Assembly: GCA_013426815.1 (NCBI GenBank)
Contig: JACDZH010000004.1
Coordinates: forward strand, 1-49,751
Reading direction: 5' to 3'
Origin: Paludibacter sp.
GTDB lineage: Bacteria; Bacteroidota; Bacteroidia; Bacteroidales; Paludibacteraceae
Length of the DNA: 49,751 bases
In this document: positions 1-9,296 of the stretch, piece after piece
Numbering within the stretch: position 1 is the stretch's first letter
Layout of the letters: every line of letters begins with the position of its first letter
Program-made: the position numbers and the translations under genes
The notes under the pieces: model-generated
Seen by the model: only the letters and a program-made list of their open reading frames with translations
Database searches by the model: none
Told to the model about the DNA's origin: nothing

Positions 1-50
1 GTCAAATTTTATATATAAACGTAGTCTGAGTTTAACAGCAGACCCTAATT

Positions 51-85
51 ATATTGATTTGTGTATTCGTGAATATTTGTAATTA
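51..85. repeat. Flank repeat, copy 1 (downstream of the first BspA-like gene)
   Basis: The segment reads roughly ATTGATTTGTGTATTCGTGA and then ATATTTGTAATTA. It recurs nearly unchanged at 3592..3628. Each copy lies on the 3' side of a BspA-like gene, so the tandem duplication seems to have carried downstream flank along with the gene. The rest of 1..259 shows no gene. Confidence 0.6.
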
Positions 86-259
86 AAAAAACATTTGAAT
101 CATAAACCACACAAAATTGCACAAATTTCGTATAATTTAAAAACACGGCATAATGCTTTTATCTTTTTCCATCATGTCATTGACCTGTGGTTATTTTACT
201 TCATTGTTTCAGGCATTAAATATTCATTTTCAACACCTACATCACACAATTTTTCAAAC

Positions 260-3200
260 TTATAATATCACTTTTGAACTTCTCTCGCCCACTTTTACGA
301 GATAAACACCATTAGTTTTTACCGGAATTTTTACATTTTCGCCATTAGATATTTGAGAACTTACCTTTTTACCATCAATGCTAAAGATATTTACCATTTG
401 ACCTGCGATAATTCCTTCGATTATAATTTCGGAGTGCGAACTGTAGATTTTAAGGTTGCTGTTTTGTGGCGTAAAAGTGCTAGTACTTACCATTTCGGAC
501 ATAAGTGTAAAATCCTTCCAAAAATTTGCTGCCCGAAATGACCCTGTAGCGCCGACAGGCACATAAAGCGTACATAAATTTTTAGGTATGCCGGCAAAAG
601 TACTAATAGATACGATTGGTGGCGTGCTTCGCTGCATATAAATTTTGGTAAGTTTTGTACAATTGTAAAAAGCATAATTGCTAATCGTGGTTATATTATT
701 GGGTAGAGTTAATTCAGTAAAATTACCACAACCAAAAAAAGCACTATTTCCTATCGAAGTTACCGAATTGGGAATAGTTAAACTGCCTGTGAAGCCGCCG
801 CAACCATAAAAAGCACGAACTCCAATTGAAGTTACCGAATTGGGAATAGTTAAACTGCCTATAAAGCCGCTGCAACCTTCAAAAGAACGACTTCCAATTG
901 CAGTTACCGAATTGGGAATATTTAAACTGCCTGTGAAGCCGATGCAACCATAAAAAACTTGATATTCAATTGCAGTTACCGAATTAGAAATAGTTAAACT
1001 GCCTGTGAAGCCGCTGCAACCATAAAAAGCATTTTCCCCAATTATAGTCACCGAATTGGGAATAGTTAAACTGCCTGAAAGTTCGCTGCAATTATAAAAA
1101 GCATATTGACCAATCGAGGTTACAGAATTTGGAATGCTAAAAGTTCCCGTTTTCGATCCAAGACATTGTATAAGTGTTGTTTTTGTTTTATTGAATAACA
1201 CACCATCTAATGAAGAAAAACTAGCATTAGCTTCTGGCACAGAAAATGCAGTTAGCCCTATACAACCTGCAAAAGGATTATTTCCTATAATAGTAAGCCC
1301 TTCGGGGAGAGTTAAAACACCTGAAATACTTGAACAACCACTGAAAGCCCAATCTGCAATTGTAGTTACCGAATTGGGAATTATCAAGCTACCGGTTAAG
1401 CCGCTGCAACCCGAAAAAGCAGATTCTCCAATTGATGTAATACTTGCTGGAAATGTAATGGAGGTAAGGGAAGTTTTACTTGGAGAGGTGTCAAACGCAG
1501 AACTCGGTATTTCATTGGCTGGGTAAAAAGCACCCCCATCAGTAGCATTACCATCATAAGCCATAATATTCACTTCTTCCAAATTCAGCACTGCCAGCAA
1601 TGGCATATCATCTCGCATGGTTTTAAAATCGCGTGCATCGATGTTTCCTGATAGTGAAAGGTTTGTAATGGTACTTTTTTGAGTATCCGTCAACAATGTG
1701 CTAAGTGTACCAGCCGATGCAACATAAAAAGATTCGGAAATATGCGTAAATTCTCTCCAATAGTTTGTAGAATGATATGTTGTCAACGATCCGGGAACTA
1801 CATAAAGGCGACATAAACTTTTATTAATGCCATTGAATGTACCAGCACTTATGATTGGTGGTGTACTTCGAGGCACAAAAATTTTGCTAATATTATTACA
1901 ATTTCCAAAAGCATAGTCTTTAATTTCAGTTAAATTATTTAATACTAATTCTGTTACATTACTACAACCATAAAATGCATTTTCCTTAATTGTAGTTACC
2001 GAATTTGGTATCGTTAAATTGCCTGATAGTCCACTGCAACCGTAAAAAGCATTACTTTCAATGGTGGTTACCGAATTTGGTATCGTTAAATTGCCTGATA
2101 GTCCGCTACAACCATGAAAAGCATGTTCTTCTATCGATGTAACGTTAGTTGGAAAATAAATTGAAGTAAGGGAAGTTTTCCCTGTTGAGGTAGAATTGTT
2201 ATAAAATGCATACTGAGGAATTTTGTTGGCAGGATAAGTAACAGAGCCTGGAGCAGTAGCAGCTCCCGTAAAAGCCAGAATATTTGCTTCATCCAGATAA
2301 ACAACTGCCAGCAATGGCATATCATCGCGCATGGTTTTAAAATCGCGTGCGTCGATGTTTCCTATTATGGTTAGGTATTTAATTGTGCTTTTTTCAGTAG
2401 CTGTTAACGACGAACTAAGTGTTCCGGCTGAAGGTACAGAAACGGGAGGTTCGGATATAAATGTAAATTCCTTCCAGAAATTTGCTTCCTTATATGCCGA
2501 CGATGAGCCAAAAGGCACATAAAGCCGACATAAGTTTTTAGGAATGTAACCAAATGTATTAGAAGATATGGTTGGTGGAGTACTTTGTGGCATATGAATT
2601 TTGGTAAGTTTTACGCAGTATGCGAACGCACGATCGTCAATTGTAGTTATATTACTACTAAGAGTTAATTCCGTTAAATTATTACAACCACTAAAAGCCT
2701 GATACTTAATAGATGTAACCGTATTAGGAATTGTTAAACTTCCTGTAAATTGCCTGCAACTTTGAAAAGCAGAATACCCAATCGAAGTTACCGTATTAGG
2801 AATTATTAAACTTCCTGTAAAGCCATCGCAAGCACCAAATGTACCATCTTCTATTTTAGTTATTGAATTGGGAAGCGTTAAACTGCCTTTAAAATTGTTG
2901 CAATTAGCAAAAGCATAAGCTCCAATTGAAGTTACCGAATTTGGAATAGTTAAATTACCAGTGAAGCCCGTACTCAATTCAAAAGCAGACATCCCAATTG
3001 AAGTTACCGAATTTGGGATAGTTAAAGTGCCATTAAAATAGCAATCATAAAAAGCAGAGGTTTTTATTGTGGTTACCAAATTTGGAATTACCAAATTGCC
3101 ACTTCCGGATTTTCTGAAAGCATTACTTCCTATTGAAGTAATGCTTGTTGGGAAAATAAATGAAGTAAAGGAGGTTTTGCCCTTAGAGGTCGAATTGTTA

Positions 3201-3514
3201 TAAAATGCATACTGTGGAATTTCGTTGGCAGGGTAAGTGACAGAACCTGTGGCAGTAGCAACTCCCGTAAAAGCCATAATATTCACTGCTCCTAAATCAA
3301 GCACTGCCAGCAGCGGCATATCGTCGCGTATGGTTTTAAAATCGCGCGCATCGATGTTTCCTATTACAATTAGGTTTGTAACTGTGCTTTTCTCAGTAGC
3401 TGTGAGTTCCGTACTTAATGTACCGGCTGTTGTTAAATTTACCGTTTTTGAAACTTGTGACATTGCAGTATGTACTAATACGATAAAGGCAATAAAAAGT
3501 AATATTTTTTTCAT
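260..3514 (-). CDS. BspA-like leucine-rich-repeat surface protein, three modules, T9SS tail
   Basis: A secreted 1084-residue protein. A signal peptide (MKKILLFIAFIVLVHTAMSQ) is followed by three homologous modules starting near residues 30, 362 and 600. Each opens with a conserved block (AGTL...EKST...GNIDARDFKTMRDDMPLLAV). It continues with about 23-residue BspA/TpLRR repeats of the type GFTGSLTIPNSVTSIG..AF.GC, and ends with STPP...LC.LYVP....FWK.FT. The last 75 residues (about 1010-1084) resemble a type IX secretion C-terminal sorting domain, ending GVYLVKVGERSSKVIL. By family knowledge BspA-like proteins are surface adhesins or binding proteins; the ligand is unknown. It is the largest of four tandem paralogues. 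Long near-identical DNA stretches between modules suggest recent expansion and could also cause assembly errors. Confidence 0.9.
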   Translation of the reverse strand: MKKILLFIAFIVLVHTAMSQVSKTVNLTTAGTLSTELTATEKSTVTNLIVIGNIDARDFKTIRDDMPLLAVLDLGAVNIMAFTGVATATGSVTYPANEIPQYAFYNNSTSKGKTSFTSFIFPTSITSIGSNAFRKSGSGNLVIPNLVTTIKTSAFYDCYFNGTLTIPNSVTSIGMSAFELSTGFTGNLTIPNSVTSIGAYAFANCNNFKGSLTLPNSITKIEDGTFGACDGFTGSLIIPNTVTSIGYSAFQSCRQFTGSLTIPNTVTSIKYQAFSGCNNLTELTLSSNITTIDDRAFAYCVKLTKIHMPQSTPPTISSNTFGYIPKNLCRLYVPFGSSSAYKEANFWKEFTFISEPPVSVPSAGTLSSSLTATEKSTIKYLTIIGNIDARDFKTMRDDMPLLAVVYLDEANILAFTGAATAPGSVTYPANKIPQYAFYNNSTSTGKTSLTSIYFPTNVTSIEEHAFHGCSGLSGNLTIPNSVTTIESNAFYGCSGLSGNLTIPNSVTTIKENAFYGCSNVTELVLNNLTEIKDYAFGNCNNISKIFVPRSTPPIISAGTFNGINKSLCRLYVVPGSLTTYHSTNYWREFTHISESFYVASAGTLSTLLTDTQKSTITNLSLSGNIDARDFKTMRDDMPLLAVLNLEEVNIMAYDGNATDGGAFYPANEIPSSAFDTSPSKTSLTSITFPASITSIGESAFSGCSGLTGSLIIPNSVTTIADWAFSGCSSISGVLTLPEGLTIIGNNPFAGCIGLTAFSVPEANASFSSLDGVLFNKTKTTLIQCLGSKTGTFSIPNSVTSIGQYAFYNCSELSGSLTIPNSVTIIGENAFYGCSGFTGSLTISNSVTAIEYQVFYGCIGFTGSLNIPNSVTAIGSRSFEGCSGFIGSLTIPNSVTSIGVRAFYGCGGFTGSLTIPNSVTSIGNSAFFGCGNFTELTLPNNITTISNYAFYNCTKLTKIYMQRSTPPIVSISTFAGIPKNLCTLYVPVGATGSFRAANFWKDFTLMSEMVSTSTFTPQNSNLKIYSSHSEIIIEGIIAGQMVNIFSIDGKKVSSQISNGENVKIPVKTNGVYLVKVGERSSKVIL

Positions 3515-3591
3515 AAATCTTCTTTTTCTAATTGTATATGATTGATATATTGAATTTTACATTTAAAACAATTGAATCAATAAAATGTTGT

Positions 3592-3628
3592 ATATTGATT
3601 TGTGTGTATTTGTGAATATTTGTGGTTA
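3592..3628. repeat. Flank repeat, copy 2 (downstream of the second BspA-like gene)
   Basis: Near-identical to 51..85, with the same ATTGATTTGTGT and GTGAATATTTGT core. It lies between the first and second BspA-like genes, on the 3' side of the second. This marks the unit of duplication as gene plus downstream flank. Confidence 0.6.
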
Positions 3629-3695
3629 GAAAATACTACAACGACAAATCAAACCAACGTTTAGCAGAGCTAATCTGCACAAATATCGAATAATT

Positions 3696-5867
3696 TTATA
3701 GTATCACTTTTGAACTTCTCTCGCCCACTTTTACAATATAAACACTATTGGTTTTTACTGGAATTTTTACGCGTTCGCCATTAGATACTTGTGAAATGAT
3801 ATGTTTACCATCAATGCTGAATAAATTCACCATTTGCCCAGCGATAAATCCTTCGATTACAATTTCGGAGTGCGAACCATAGATTTTTAGATTGCTGTTT
3901 TGTGGCGTAAAAGTACTAGTACTTACAATTTCTGACATAAGTGTAAATTCTCTCCAAAAGTCTGTTGCCTGATATGACCCTGTGGCACCAGCTGGAACAT
4001 AAAGCGTACATAAATTTTTAGGAATATCTGTAAATGTATTAGAATATATGACTGGTGGAGTGCTACGTAGCATATAAATTTTGGAAAGTTTTGAGCAATT
4101 TTGAAAAGCTTCATCACTGATTTGAGTTATATAATTAGGTAGTGTTAACTCTGTAAAATTGCTACAATTTTTAAAAGTTAAACCTTCAATTGAAGTTATT
4201 GAATTTGGAATAGTTAAACTACCAGTAATGCCAGAGCAGTTTAAAAAGGCACCTTCTCTTATTGAAGTTACCGAATTAGGAATAATTAAACTGCCTGTAT
4301 AACCAACGCAGCCTCGGTAGGCATCCATCCCTATTTGAGTAATTGTATTAGGAATAGATAAAGTACCTGTTAAACCACTACATCTCCAAAAAGCAGCATC
4401 ACCAATTGAGGTTATTCCTGTAGGAAAAGTAAATGATGTAAGAGTCAGTTTGCCTACAGTGGTAATAAGATTGCTAAACGCATACTGTGGAATTTCGTTA
4501 GCAGGGTAAGCAATAGAACTCGAAGTAGTAGCAACGCCCGTAAAAGCCATAACACTCACCCCTCCCAAATCAAGAACAGCCAATAATGGCATATCATCAC
4601 GTATGGTTTTAAAATCGCGTGCATCAATGTTTCCTATTATGGTGAGGTCTGTCACATTGTTCTTTTCAGTAGTCGATAGTGCAGAGCTTAGTGTACCTGC
4701 TTCAGCGGATGTTCCCATCTTAAGATCCGAAACAAATGTAAATTGCTTCCAGAAGTCTGTTGCCTGATAAGTAGGCAAAGATCCGGAAGGAATGTAAAGC
4801 CGTAATAAATTTTTAGGTATGCGGGTAAAAGTATTAGCATATGCGGTTGGTGGAGTGCTTCGCAGCATATTTATTTTGGTCAGTTTTGTACAACTTTCAA
4901 AAGCATAATCACCAATATTGGTTATATTAGTGTGTAGATTTAACTCTGAAAAACCATTACAACTCCTAAAAGTATGACTTCCTATTGAAGTTACCGAATT
5001 GGGAATAGTTAAACTGCCTGTAAAGCCGCTGCAATATAAAAAAGCTCCCTCACCTATTAATGTTACCGAACTCGGAATAATTAAACTACCTGTGAAGCCG
5101 CTGCAACCCGAAAAAGCCTCTTTTCTAACCGTACGAACATTGGGAATAGTTAAACTCCCAGTGAAGCCCCGACATCCAGAAAAAGCATATTCTCCAATTG
5201 AGGTAACCGAATTGGGAATAGTTAAATTGCCAGTAAAGCCGCTGCAATTTCCAAAAGTACTACTTTCAATTGTAGTTATCAAAGTGGAAATTGATAAATT
5301 ACCTGTAAAGCCGCTGCAATTGTAAAAAGCATATTCTCCAATTGAGGTAACCGAATTAGGAATAGTTAAGTTGCCAATTAAGCCACTGCAAACTTGAAAT
5401 GCTCTTACTCCTATTGAAGTTACTGAATTTGGAATAGTTAAGTTACCTGTTAGACCGCTGCAAAAAGAAAAAGCATAATCTCCAATTGAAGTAATGCTTG
5501 TTGGAAAAATAAAAGAAGTAAGAGAGGTTTTACCTGAATACGTTGTCGGATTATTAAACGCATACTCTGGTATTTCGTTGGTTGGATATATTACAGAACC
5601 AGAGGCAGTAGCAACTCCCGTAAATGCCATAATATTCACAGCTCCCAAATCAAGCACAGCCAACAGTGGCATATCGTCGCGCATGGTTTTAAAATCGCGT
5701 GCATTGATGTTTCCTATTATGGTTAGGTTTGTAACTGTGCTTTTCTCAGAAGCAGTTAGTGCCGTAGTTAATGTACCAGCATCTGTTATATTCACCGTTT
5801 TAGAAACTTGCGCCATTGCCGTATGTACGAATACGATAAAGGCAATATAAAGTAAACTTTTTTTCAT
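3696..5867 (-). CDS. BspA-like leucine-rich-repeat surface protein, two modules, T9SS tail
   Basis: A 723-residue paralogue of the gene at 260..3514. The signal peptide is MKKSLLYIAFIVFVHTAMAQ. Two modules follow, the second starting near residue 388 with AGTLSSALSTTEKNN. Each carries the DARDFKTMRDDMPLLAVLDL block, a run of TIPNSVTSIG-type repeats and a closing STPP/LYVP segment. The final about 75 residues are the same type IX sorting domain (ends VYIVKVGERSSKVIL). Its start context (AAGATTTATG) resembles that of its neighbour, so a duplicated upstream region is likely. Function beyond surface display cannot be read from the sequence. Confidence 0.9.
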   Translation of the reverse strand: MKKSLLYIAFIVFVHTAMAQVSKTVNITDAGTLTTALTASEKSTVTNLTIIGNINARDFKTMRDDMPLLAVLDLGAVNIMAFTGVATASGSVIYPTNEIPEYAFNNPTTYSGKTSLTSFIFPTSITSIGDYAFSFCSGLTGNLTIPNSVTSIGVRAFQVCSGLIGNLTIPNSVTSIGEYAFYNCSGFTGNLSISTLITTIESSTFGNCSGFTGNLTIPNSVTSIGEYAFSGCRGFTGSLTIPNVRTVRKEAFSGCSGFTGSLIIPSSVTLIGEGAFLYCSGFTGSLTIPNSVTSIGSHTFRSCNGFSELNLHTNITNIGDYAFESCTKLTKINMLRSTPPTAYANTFTRIPKNLLRLYIPSGSLPTYQATDFWKQFTFVSDLKMGTSAEAGTLSSALSTTEKNNVTDLTIIGNIDARDFKTIRDDMPLLAVLDLGGVSVMAFTGVATTSSSIAYPANEIPQYAFSNLITTVGKLTLTSFTFPTGITSIGDAAFWRCSGLTGTLSIPNTITQIGMDAYRGCVGYTGSLIIPNSVTSIREGAFLNCSGITGSLTIPNSITSIEGLTFKNCSNFTELTLPNYITQISDEAFQNCSKLSKIYMLRSTPPVIYSNTFTDIPKNLCTLYVPAGATGSYQATDFWREFTLMSEIVSTSTFTPQNSNLKIYGSHSEIVIEGFIAGQMVNLFSIDGKHIISQVSNGERVKIPVKTNSVYIVKVGERSSKVIL

Positions 5868-5909
5868 AAATCTTATTTTTGTAATTGATTGTGTTTGATA
5901 TATTGAATT

Positions 5910-7097
5910 TTATAATATCACTTTTGAACTTCTCTCGCCCACTTTTACGATATAAACACCATTAGTTTTTAACGGAATTTTTACATTTTCGCCATTAGAT
6001 ATTTGAGAACTTAACTTTTTACCATCAATGCCAAAGACATTGACAATTTGCCCTGCAATAACTCCTTCGATTACAATTTCGGAGTGCGAAGCATAAATTT
6101 TTAGGTTGCTGTTTTGTGGCGCAAAAGTACTTGTACCAATAATTTCGGACATAAGTGTAAAATCCTTCCAGAAATCTGCTGCCTGATATGACCCTTTAGC
6201 ACCTGCTGGCACATAAAGCGTACATAAATTTTTAGGGATACCGGTAAAAGTATTGTCATAGACAGTTGGTGGAAAACTTCTCGGCATTTTAATTTTGGTA
6301 AGTTTTGCACAATTTACAAAGACTCCATCTCCAATCTCTGTTATATTATTAGGTAGATTTAGCTCTGTAAAATTACTACAATTTAAAAAAGTACTATTTC
6401 TTAAAGAACCATAAGAGCCATCTGAATTTGAATCAACTCCATTAAGAATAGTTAAGCTGCCGTTGAAGCCGCTACACTCAGAAAAAGCAAACTGATTAAT
6501 TAAAGATACAGAATTAGGAATAGTTAAACTTCCTGTGAAGCCGCTACAAAATCTAAATGCTTTAACTCCTATATAAGTTAAAGAATTAGAAAGGGTTAAA
6601 CTACCATTAAAGCCACTGCATTCCTCAAAAGCGTGATCTCCAATTGAAGTTACCGAATTGGGAATAGTTAAACTACCTGTAAAGCCCCTACAAATATAAA
6701 AAGCACTAACTCCAATTGAAGTAATACTTTCTGGTAATACAATAGAGGTAAGAGAAGTTTTCCCTGATTCTCTAGAAAAATTGTAAAACGCCCATTGCGG
6801 TATTTGGTTGGCAGGGTAAGCAACAGAACTCGAGGTAGTAGCAATACCCGTAAATGCCATAATATTCACTGCCCCTAAATCCAGCACTGCCAGTAGCGGC
6901 ATATCGTCGCGCATAGTTTTAAAATCGCGTGCATCGATGTTTCCTGTTACAGTTAGGTTTGTAACTGTGCTTTTCTCGGTAGCTGTGAGTGTCGTACCTA
7001 ATGTGCCCGCTGTTGTAATATCCACCGTTTTTGAAACTTGTGCCATTGCCGTATGTACTAATACGATAAAAGCAATAAAAAATAAACTTTTTTTCAT
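5910..7097 (-). CDS. BspA-like leucine-rich-repeat surface protein, one module, T9SS tail
   Basis: A 395-residue paralogue with a single module. It has a signal peptide (MKKSLFFIAFIVLVHTAMAQ), the DARDFKTMRDDMPLLAVLDL block near residues 55-75, about five LRR repeats, the PRSFPPTVYDNTF/LCTLYVPAG segment, and the type IX tail ending VYIVKVGERSSKVIL. One repeat is disturbed: between residues about 225 and 240 the sequence reads GVDSNSDGSYGSLRNSTF instead of the standard repeat. Only about 40 bp separate its stop from the start of the two-module gene, so cotranscription is possible. With one module and an intact tail it may be the simplest functional form of the family. Confidence 0.9.
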   Translation of the reverse strand: MKKSLFFIAFIVLVHTAMAQVSKTVDITTAGTLGTTLTATEKSTVTNLTVTGNIDARDFKTMRDDMPLLAVLDLGAVNIMAFTGIATTSSSVAYPANQIPQWAFYNFSRESGKTSLTSIVLPESITSIGVSAFYICRGFTGSLTIPNSVTSIGDHAFEECSGFNGSLTLSNSLTYIGVKAFRFCSGFTGSLTIPNSVSLINQFAFSECSGFNGSLTILNGVDSNSDGSYGSLRNSTFLNCSNFTELNLPNNITEIGDGVFVNCAKLTKIKMPRSFPPTVYDNTFTGIPKNLCTLYVPAGAKGSYQAADFWKDFTLMSEIIGTSTFAPQNSNLKIYASHSEIVIEGVIAGQIVNVFGIDGKKLSSQISNGENVKIPLKTNGVYIVKVGERSSKVIL

Positions 7098-7144
7098 AAT
7101 TTTTGTTATTTTTTTTAATTTAATTTAATAAGATATGTAGAATT

Positions 7145-8053
7145 CTTTAATATCACTTTTAGCTTTAATTCGCCCTATTTTACTTTATAAACAAAATTGG
7201 TTTAAGAGGTATTTTTATGTGTTCGCTACCAGATATTAGAGAACTTACCTTTTTTTACTATCAATGCCAAAGACAATCACAATTTGCTCTGCTAAAAATC
7301 CTTCGATTACAATTTCGGAGTACGAAGCATAGATTTTATAGTTACTGTTTTTGGAGTAAATGTGCAAGTACATACAATTTCAGATATGAGTGTAAATTCC
7401 ATGCAAAATTCTGCTGCAAGATATGTTGCAGTAGAGCTTTCAGTCACAAAAAGTGGACTAAAATTTTTAGATTTACCTTCAAAAGTATTTGTACATACGT
7501 TTGATTGTATGCTTCGAGGCATATTAATTTTGGTAAGATTACTACAGTTGTAAAATTCAGAATTTCTATTCTTAGTTATTTTTAAGTGTAGTTTTACTTC
7601 AAAGAAATTACAGCATTTATAAAAAGGAGACCCTCCTATTTCAGTTAAAGAATTAGGAATAGTTAAACTACTTGTAAAGCAGCTACTACCTGAAAAAGCA
7701 TAGGTACCTATTGAATTTAACAAGTTAGGAAACGTTAAACTTATAAATTCGTTGCAATTATAATAAGCACCAAGAATAGATCCATCATTAGCAATAATTG
7801 CAAAATCAACACCCCATCTATCTATCACATTGGATGTTATTTCAACTCCTTCGTTTTCTGTTGTCTGATGACCTGCTTCAAAATGCTCGAATAATGAGTA
7901 TCTGTTCCAGTGAAAATCCAATCCAATTTGTAGAATTTGATTAGGAAAACTGGGCAGATCATTCATTTGCTGTCGACCATTTTCGATACTACAGAGAATG
8001 GGGCATTCACTTGTAGCAACAAGGTCGAAAGCTAGAATTGATTTGTTTTTCAT
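7145..8053 (-). pseudogene. Decayed fourth BspA-like paralogue
   Basis: An open frame from ATG 8053 to a stop at 7307 keeps recognisable family pieces: SLTIPNSLTEIGGSPFYKCC, FYNCSNLTKINMPRS, and an LISEIVCTCTFTPK segment aligning to LMSEIIGTSTFAPQ. It lacks a signal peptide (it begins MKNKSILAFDLVATSE) and the DARDFKTMRDD block. Near 7345-7355 one base is missing relative to the neighbouring gene, which shifts the tail out of frame to TAA at 7307. DNA homologous to the rest of the sorting tail continues to about 7150, with further shifts and stops. Some repeats have lost the consensus as well (KITKNRNSEFYNC). I infer an inactivated copy; a truncated, non-exported product cannot be excluded. 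Confidence 0.8.
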
Positions 8054-8077
8054 ATTTATTACTTTAAGTTGGCACAA

Positions 8078-8710
8078 AGATATTTATACTTATTGTATTA
8101 TCGATGCTAAATTTGACTTTAAACCTTTATTTTTTGATAATAAGATGTAGTGAGGTATTGGTGCTATTTTTGTTGTCTAAATTAAATCTAATCTCTTCAA
8201 TATTGAATCAAAATTTGATAATACTTTCAAACTTATTTAAAAAACCTTATAGATAAAATTATTGATTTCAGTATATCAAATACTTAGGTGAACTGAACTA
8301 TGATGCAAAGTTAGAGTTTTCTTTCAATATACACACATTGTAATTTATGTTTTTCTGCATAAAAACATAAACCTAAACTTATTTCAAAAATCTTATGAAA
8401 AAGTTATTAACTCATTTCTACAAAAGTACAAAAAAATAGTCTAAACAGTAATCAAAGTTTTCTTTAAAATTTACAATACATCAGATTGCGAGGCAAAAAG
8501 CAGGCAGAGTGGTACTTTGCAGTTGGGAGAATAAGTCGAAGTAGTGATTAAAAAAATTCTTTATTCGATTGAAATTAAATTTGATATTTTTCTGAATAAC
8601 ACAAAACCCGCACATTTCCAAAAGAAAATATTCGGGTTTTTATACTAAAAAATTGAATGAACAAGGGCGCTGTACATTCTTTGAGGTTTGATAAAACCCA
8701 AAATCCGGTG
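8078..8710. other. 633-bp intergenic stretch, no gene recognised
   Basis: Mostly AT-rich DNA without a credible reading frame, separating the BspA-like family from yqeY. The segment at about 8478-8545 (starting CATCAGATTGCGAGGC) is more GC-rich than its surroundings and unexplained. A terminator-like hairpin lies at 8603..8640. Confidence 0.6.
8603..8640 (-). terminator. Hairpin downstream of the yqeY-like gene
   Basis: Inverted repeat AAAACCCG / CGGGTTTT with a 22-nt loop. It sits about 70 bp beyond the stop of the yqeY-like gene. T-rich sequence follows on both strands, so it could terminate in either direction; yqeY and the dcw transcript are the obvious clients. Confidence 0.5.
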
Positions 8711-9163
8711 TTATTTTGTAAGCAAGGCTTTTACTTTTTCAGAAATCATTCGACCTTCGGTTTTTCCTGCTAATTGTTTGCTGGCTACACCCATTACTTT
8801 TCCCATATCTTGTGGTCCGGTAGCACCAACTTGTGCTATAATTCCTGCCACAGCCGATTCCAGTTCTGCATCGGTCATTTGTGTAGGTAAATAAAGTTCA
8901 ATCACCGATGCTTCAGCCAGTTCGTTTTCTGACAATTCGGGACGGTTTTGTTCCTGGTAAATTTGTGCCGAATCCTTGCGTTGTTTTATCATCTTTTGTA
9001 GGATTTTCACTGCCACTTCATCCAACAATGTTCCATCGCCACATTTTGATGTTTTAGCTTCCAAAAATTCTTTTTTTATTCCACGAATAGCTTCTAAAGC
9101 AACTTTATCGCGAGCCAGCATGGCAGTTTTAATATCACTGCTTACTCTATCGTATAAATCCAT
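8711..9163 (-). CDS. yqeY: GatB/YqeY domain protein
   Basis: A 150-residue protein of the YqeY family, the stand-alone relative of the C-terminal tail domain of GatB (amidotransferase subunit). Visible family features are the N-terminal DLYDRVSSDIKTAMLARDKVALEAIRGIKKE, the middle QRKDSAQIYQEQNRPELSENE, and the C-terminal GPQDMGKVMGVASKQLAGKTEGRMISE. The length matches the family (about 148). In full-length GatB this domain contacts tRNA; the role of free YqeY is not well established. It follows ftsZ by about 130 bp on the same strand, a common arrangement in Bacteroidota, so it may be read from the end of the division operon. Confidence 0.9.
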   Translation of the reverse strand: MDLYDRVSSDIKTAMLARDKVALEAIRGIKKEFLEAKTSKCGDGTLLDEVAVKILQKMIKQRKDSAQIYQEQNRPELSENELAEASVIELYLPTQMTDAELESAVAGIIAQVGATGPQDMGKVMGVASKQLAGKTEGRMISEKVKALLTK

Positions 9164-9296
9164 AATGATTGATTTTTATGTTTAGTTGATTTACTAATTA
9201 GAATTTTAATTGCATTAGTGCTATAAAATTAAGATAAACCATTACAAATTAGCATTATCTAAGTAGCACATTTTCAAATTATAAAATTAAGCAACA

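Noticed and set aside
1134-1526. Open frame of 130 codons on the opposite strand within the first BspA-like gene, and similar frames at 4999 and 5494
   Set aside because: Repetitive antisense reading of the LRR repeats, no start context or family similarity.
700-3100. Regular near-identical repeats about 70 bp apart, resembling a CRISPR array
   Set aside because: They are in frame with the BspA-like protein and encode its 23-residue leucine-rich repeats; no true spacers and no cas genes.
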